64,000 nucleotides of DNA, taken from NCBI RefSeq assembly GCF_011766325.1, contig NZ_BLLG01000013.1:62001-126000 (forward strand). The letters are read 5' to 3'. This document shows, piece by piece, positions 60,707 through 64,000 of the stretch (positions within the stretch are counted from its first letter, which is position 1; every line of letters begins with the position of its first letter). Source of the DNA: Streptomyces pacificus. GTDB taxonomy: Bacteria; Actinomycetota; Actinomycetes; Streptomycetales; Streptomycetaceae. The position numbers and the translations under genes were made by a program. The notes beneath the pieces were generated by a model that was not told where the DNA came from, ran no database searches, and saw only the letters and a program-made list of their open reading frames with translations.

Positions 60707-63622
60707 ATGGGAACCGCGAGGATGGGGACCACGATGCCGTTCATGCTCCGCGTCGCCGGGCTGCCCGTCGACAGCGTCCGCGAGCTCCGCTGCCCGGCGA
60801 GCCGCCGCTGGGCCGACGACGTACTCGCCGAAACCGAGCGGCTGGCCGCCGAGGGCGGCCGCCTCGGCGAACTGCTGCACGGGCTGATCGGCCACAACGA
60901 GGACGGGGCGTCCCGGCGGCTGCTGCTCGCCCTGCGCCGCGCGGTGTTCAACAACCGGCTGCCCGGCGAGGCGGACACCGCCCTTGCGCGGGTCCGCGCC
61001 CACGATCCGCACACCGCGGGCATGCTGGAACGCTGGCTCACCGACCGCCGCGCCCTCGACGCACGCCGGGCGGAGGGCGCCGCGCTGGTCGCCCGTGAGA
61101 CCGGCCGTGCCCGGGCCGCCCTCGGGCGGCTGGCGGGGGAGCCGCGGCTGCGCGGCGGCCTGCTGCTGGCGTCCCCCACGCTCGACGCCCAACTCGACCA
61201 GTGGCGGGGGCGGCTGGCCGCCGATCCCGACCGGGCGCCGGACAAGCGGGACCGCAAGATCGAGCGCTCCCTGCTGGCGTATCTGTACCGCACGGCGTGC
61301 AAGACGAGCCCGTTCAGCACGTTCACCGGTGTGGTGCCGGGGGAGTTCGCGGCGGAGGAGACCGGGCCGGGGGAGACCGGGCCGGGGGAGTTCGCCGCGG
61401 GGGCCGGAGCGGGTGGGTTCACGGCGGCTGGGGCCGCCGCCGGGGAGGCCGCGTCGAGGGCGGCCGCACCGGGCGGGGCGGTGCACGGCGGGACCCCGGC
61501 CGACGCCCGCGACGCCCGCCAGGCCCTGGCCGTCCGCGTCGACGACGAGTGGACCGGCCGCGCCCGGCTCAACGTGGCCGCGCTCGGCCGGCTCGCCGAG
61601 GCGGTCACCGGGGATGCCGCCCGGCGCGCCGATCTGCCTCTCGCCCTCGCGCCGGGCTGGGGCCGCGTCGACGACCGGGTGCGCTATGTGCGCCGCTGGG
61701 TCACCTCCGGCGACGAGGACTCCGCCGTCACCTTCGACGCCGTCCGGGACCGGTTGTTCTTCCTGCGCAGCAGCGGCACCCTGGAACGGCTGATCGCGCT
61801 CCTGGAGGACCGCGGCAGTCTCCGCCATGCGGATCTCGCCGCATGGCTCGCCGCGGACCGCGGAGCCACCGGGGCCGAGGCGGAGCAGTACCTGACCGCG
61901 CTGCTCGACATCGGCATGGTCCAGGTCCCGGGACTGCGCACCGCTGTCCACGACACCGATCCGCTGCGCGCCTTCCAGGACTCGCTCTGCGCCCTCGGCA
62001 GCGACTGGGCCACCGGACTCGCCGGGCGCCTCGATGTACCGCTGTCCCGCGTGGACCGCTTCGCCGCCGCGCCGCCCGGCGACCGCCGCGAACTGCTCGA
62101 CGGCCTGCGGGAGGACCTGCAGAGTGTGCAGTCGGAACTGGGCGCGGGGCGCGGCAGGGTGCCGCAGACGGTGCTGTACGAGGACGTCGCCGCGGGCCGG
62201 GAGGTGCGACTGCCGCTCGGCGACTGGACGCGCACGGTCGCCGGTTCGCTGAGCGCGGTCGAAAGCGTCCTGCCCGCCTTTGATCTGACTCTGCCTCAGC
62301 GCATCACCTTCAAGGGGTTCTTCCTCGCCCGCCACGGCCGCGGTGGGCGCTGCGACGACCTGCTGAAACTCGTCCACGACTTCCACGAGGACTTCTTCGA
62401 CCAGTACCTCTCGTTCACCTCCCGGCGGACCCCCTTCGATGCCGAGGGCCGGTACGTACCGGAGGAGAACTGGCTGGGCCTGTCCCAGCTCAAGGCCCTC
62501 GACACCGCCCGCCAGACGTTCGCCGAGGGGATGCGCGCCCTGTGGGAGGCCCGTGGGGACAGCGGGGGCGGCGGAGACTTCGGGGCCGGTCGTGACGGCG
62601 GGTATGGCGGGGACGGCGGGGACGGCGGGGAACTCGTCGTCGGCGAGTCGCTGCTCGCCGAGGTGGCCGCCGAACTGGGGCCGGTCACCCCCTCGTTCCT
62701 CCCCATGAGCCACCACGTCCAGCTGGCCGTCCCCCGCGGCGGCCGGCCGCTGGCGGTCCTCAACCGGTCCTACGGCGGGGTCTCGTTCCCGTTCAGCCGC
62801 TTCGCCGACTGCTTCGAGGGCCTGGAGGAGCGGCTGCTGCACCGCTCAGCCGAACTCTGCCCGGACGGAGCCGTCCTCGCCGAGGTCACCGGAGGCCCGG
62901 TCACCAGCAACCTCAACCTCCACGGACGGCTGACCGAGTACGAGATCGTCTGTCCCGGTGAGAGCGCCACCCTGCCCGATCCGTACAGCCTCCACCTCGA
63001 CGATCTGCATCTGGTGCACGACGAGGACAGCGACCGGCTCGCCCTGCGGTCGGCCCGGCTCGGCCGCGAGGTCGTGCCCGTCTACCTCGGCTATCTCGTG
63101 CCGCTCGCCCTGCCGGAGCTGCCCCGGACCTTGCTGCTGCTGTCACCGAGTTCCCTGTCCCCGCTGAACGTGTGGGGCGGTGTGCCCGAGAGCGAACCCG
63201 TCGCAGGGGTCACCCGCAGGCCCAGGGTCCGGCACGGCAGTGTCGTGCTCAGCCGGCGGAGCTGGAGCGCCCCCGCCTTGGCCCTGCCGCCGAACGGCAG
63301 GGGCCGGACGCAGGAGGACTGGTTCCTGGACTGGCACTCCTTCCGGCGCACCCACCGGCTCCCCGACCGGGTGTTCGCCACCGTGACGGACGGCGGGGCG
63401 CGCGGCGCGACCGGAGCCAAGCCGCAGTACGTCGACTTCGACAGCCCGCTTTCCCTCGCGGCGTTCGAGGCGACCCTCAGAACGGCGGAGGCCCGTGTGG
63501 TCTTCCGCGAGATGCTTCCCGACGAGAGCGCACTGCATGTGTCGTCCGCGCGGGGCCGCCATGTCGCCGAACTGGCCGTGGAGACCGCGGCCGTGCCCAC
63601 CCGACCGAAGGGACGACGTTGA
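60707..63622 (+). CDS. LanB-type (glutamylating) dehydratase
   Basis: A 971-residue lantibiotic-dehydratase amino-domain protein that uses glutamyl-tRNA to activate Ser/Thr before elimination. SLLAYLYRTACKTSPFSTFT is the family signature; LPQRITFKGFFLARHGRGGR, FHEDFFDQYLSFTSRR, TSNLNLHGRLTEYE and RLPDRVFATV also fit. The start is ATG 60707, with 60722 and 60734 as alternatives. Two Gly-rich low-complexity inserts (near residues 215-260 and 625-640) are unusual. The separate SpaB_C gene next door supplies the missing carboxy module, a split layout seen in thiopeptide and goadsporin-type clusters. Confidence 0.9.
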   Translation: MGTARMGTTMPFMLRVAGLPVDSVRELRCPASRRWADDVLAETERLAAEGGRLGELLHGLIGHNEDGASRRLLLALRRAVFNNRLPGEADTALARVRAHDPHTAGMLERWLTDRRALDARRAEGAALVARETGRARAALGRLAGEPRLRGGLLLASPTLDAQLDQWRGRLAADPDRAPDKRDRKIERSLLAYLYRTACKTSPFSTFTGVVPGEFAAEETGPGETGPGEFAAGAGAGGFTAAGAAAGEAASRAAAPGGAVHGGTPADARDARQALAVRVDDEWTGRARLNVAALGRLAEAVTGDAARRADLPLALAPGWGRVDDRVRYVRRWVTSGDEDSAVTFDAVRDRLFFLRSSGTLERLIALLEDRGSLRHADLAAWLAADRGATGAEAEQYLTALLDIGMVQVPGLRTAVHDTDPLRAFQDSLCALGSDWATGLAGRLDVPLSRVDRFAAAPPGDRRELLDGLREDLQSVQSELGAGRGRVPQTVLYEDVAAGREVRLPLGDWTRTVAGSLSAVESVLPAFDLTLPQRITFKGFFLARHGRGGRCDDLLKLVHDFHEDFFDQYLSFTSRRTPFDAEGRYVPEENWLGLSQLKALDTARQTFAEGMRALWEARGDSGGGGDFGAGRDGGYGGDGGDGGELVVGESLLAEVAAELGPVTPSFLPMSHHVQLAVPRGGRPLAVLNRSYGGVSFPFSRFADCFEGLEERLLHRSAELCPDGAVLAEVTGGPVTSNLNLHGRLTEYEIVCPGESATLPDPYSLHLDDLHLVHDEDSDRLALRSARLGREVVPVYLGYLVPLALPELPRTLLLLSPSSLSPLNVWGGVPESEPVAGVTRRPRVRHGSVVLSRRSWSAPALALPPNGRGRTQEDWFLDWHSFRRTHRLPDRVFATVTDGGARGATGAKPQYVDFDSPLSLAAFEATLRTAEARVVFREMLPDESALHVSSARGRHVAELAVETAAVPTRPKGRR

Positions 63623-64000
63623 CCACGACCGCCGCCGACAGCGCACAGCCCGCCCCGGCCGTGGCCCGGGACTGGCAGGCCACCCATGTCTTCTACGCCG
63701 CCAACCCCCGGCCCCTGCTTCTCCAGTGCGTCAGGCCCCTGGTGGCCGGTCTGGAGGAGGCCGGGCTCATCTCCGGCTGGTTCTTCATCAACTACTGGCT
63801 GGAGGGACCGCACGTCCGGCTCCGGCTGAAGCCCTCCTCCCCGGAGGCGGCGGCGGAGGTGCGTCGCCGCACCGAGGAAGCCGTGGACGCCTTCCTCGCC
63901 GAGCGCCCCGCCCTCTACGAGGTCGACTCGGGCTTCCTCAACGACTTCTACAACACGCTGTTCGACATCGAGTTCCCCGGCGCGGAACGCGGCCACTACA
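63619..64000 (+). CDS. thiopeptide-type (SpaB_C) protein, cut by window edge
   Basis: A TTG start at 63619 overlaps the dehydratase stop (TTGA); GTG 63661 is an alternative. The 127 visible residues contain DWQATHVFYAANPRPLLLQC, SGWFFINYWLEGPHVRLRLK and FLNDFYNTLFDIEFPG, typical of the SpaB_C / thiopeptide-type bacteriocin biosynthesis domain. Family members either eliminate glutamate from glutamylated Ser/Thr or, in thiopeptides, catalyse the [4+2] ring closure. Which role applies cannot be told from this fragment. Confidence 0.85.
   Translation, partial: MTTTAADSAQPAPAVARDWQATHVFYAANPRPLLLQCVRPLVAGLEEAGLISGWFFINYWLEGPHVRLRLKPSSPEAAAEVRRRTEEAVDAFLAERPALYEVDSGFLNDFYNTLFDIEFPGAERGHY

Noticed and set aside
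56720..62842. 2,040-residue minus-strand frame opposite the RiPP genes
   Set aside because: Composition is Gly/Arg/Gln-rich without domains; the plus-strand genes on the same DNA have clear YcaO, SagB and LanB motifs.

Overview
The window looks like a Streptomyces chromosome. GC content is very high, genes overlap tightly through GTGA, ATGA and TGATG junctions, GTG starts are common, and it carries a WhiB-like protein, an AfsR/SARP regulator, a DmdR-type iron box and typical actinomycete insertion sequences. No rRNA, tRNA or CRISPR array is visible. The mix of accessory pathways, IS elements and gene remnants suggests a variable chromosome-arm region.

Layout. 1-4.0 kb: ergothioneine operon egtA-B-C-D on the minus strand, with egtD running off the left edge. 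4.5-8.0 kb: an IS5 remnant, a YtrA-type GntR regulator with a two-gene ABC transporter and a perfect 22-bp operator, then an ABC exporter fragment fused to a recombinase fragment. 8.4-15.1 kb: an IS-rich zone with one intact IS701 element, a second IS701 element whose transposase is split by a 2.17-kb group II intron, a VOC/glyoxalase protein and an IS5 copy with two amber codons.

15.3-37.9 kb: a hypoxia/dormancy island resembling the DevRS (OsdRS) regulon of other actinomycetes. It holds thioredoxin, a disulfide FAD oxidoreductase, nitrate reductase narGHJI with divergent narK, two tandem-domain universal stress proteins, PPK2, a cNMP-binding protein, a CBS-BON protein, a DevR-like response regulator, a pyridoxamine-oxidase-like protein, an unknown protein and a DevS-like GAF histidine kinase. 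A palindrome, GGGCCGGTCGGCCC or close variants, recurs in most promoter regions here and is the best candidate for the shared operator. An IS200/IS605 tnpA-tnpB element is inserted in the island.

38-42 kb: siderophore ABC transporter (fused double permease, lipoprotein, ATPase) with an iron box at the operon start, next to a Tn3-family transposase remnant. 42.9-45.1 kb: ECF sigma factor with a membrane partner and a secreted matrixin-like metalloprotease. 45.3-46.6 kb: frameshifted ISL3 transposase. 47.2-50.5 kb: cytochrome c oxidase subunit I with a small membrane protein, a small Cys-containing protein and a WhiB-like protein. 50.6-51.0 kb: a truncated BenE gene.

51.4-64.0 kb (right edge): a RiPP biosynthetic operon. 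It encodes a small exported protein, an AfsR/SARP activator, an E1-like leader-binding cyclodehydratase partner, a YcaO cyclodehydratase, a duplicated SagB-type dehydrogenase, a LanB-type dehydratase and the start of a SpaB_C/thiopeptide-type protein. Together these predict a peptide with azoles and dehydroamino acids (goadsporin-like or thiopeptide-like). No convincing precursor gene lies in the window, so the core peptide and the product class remain open.
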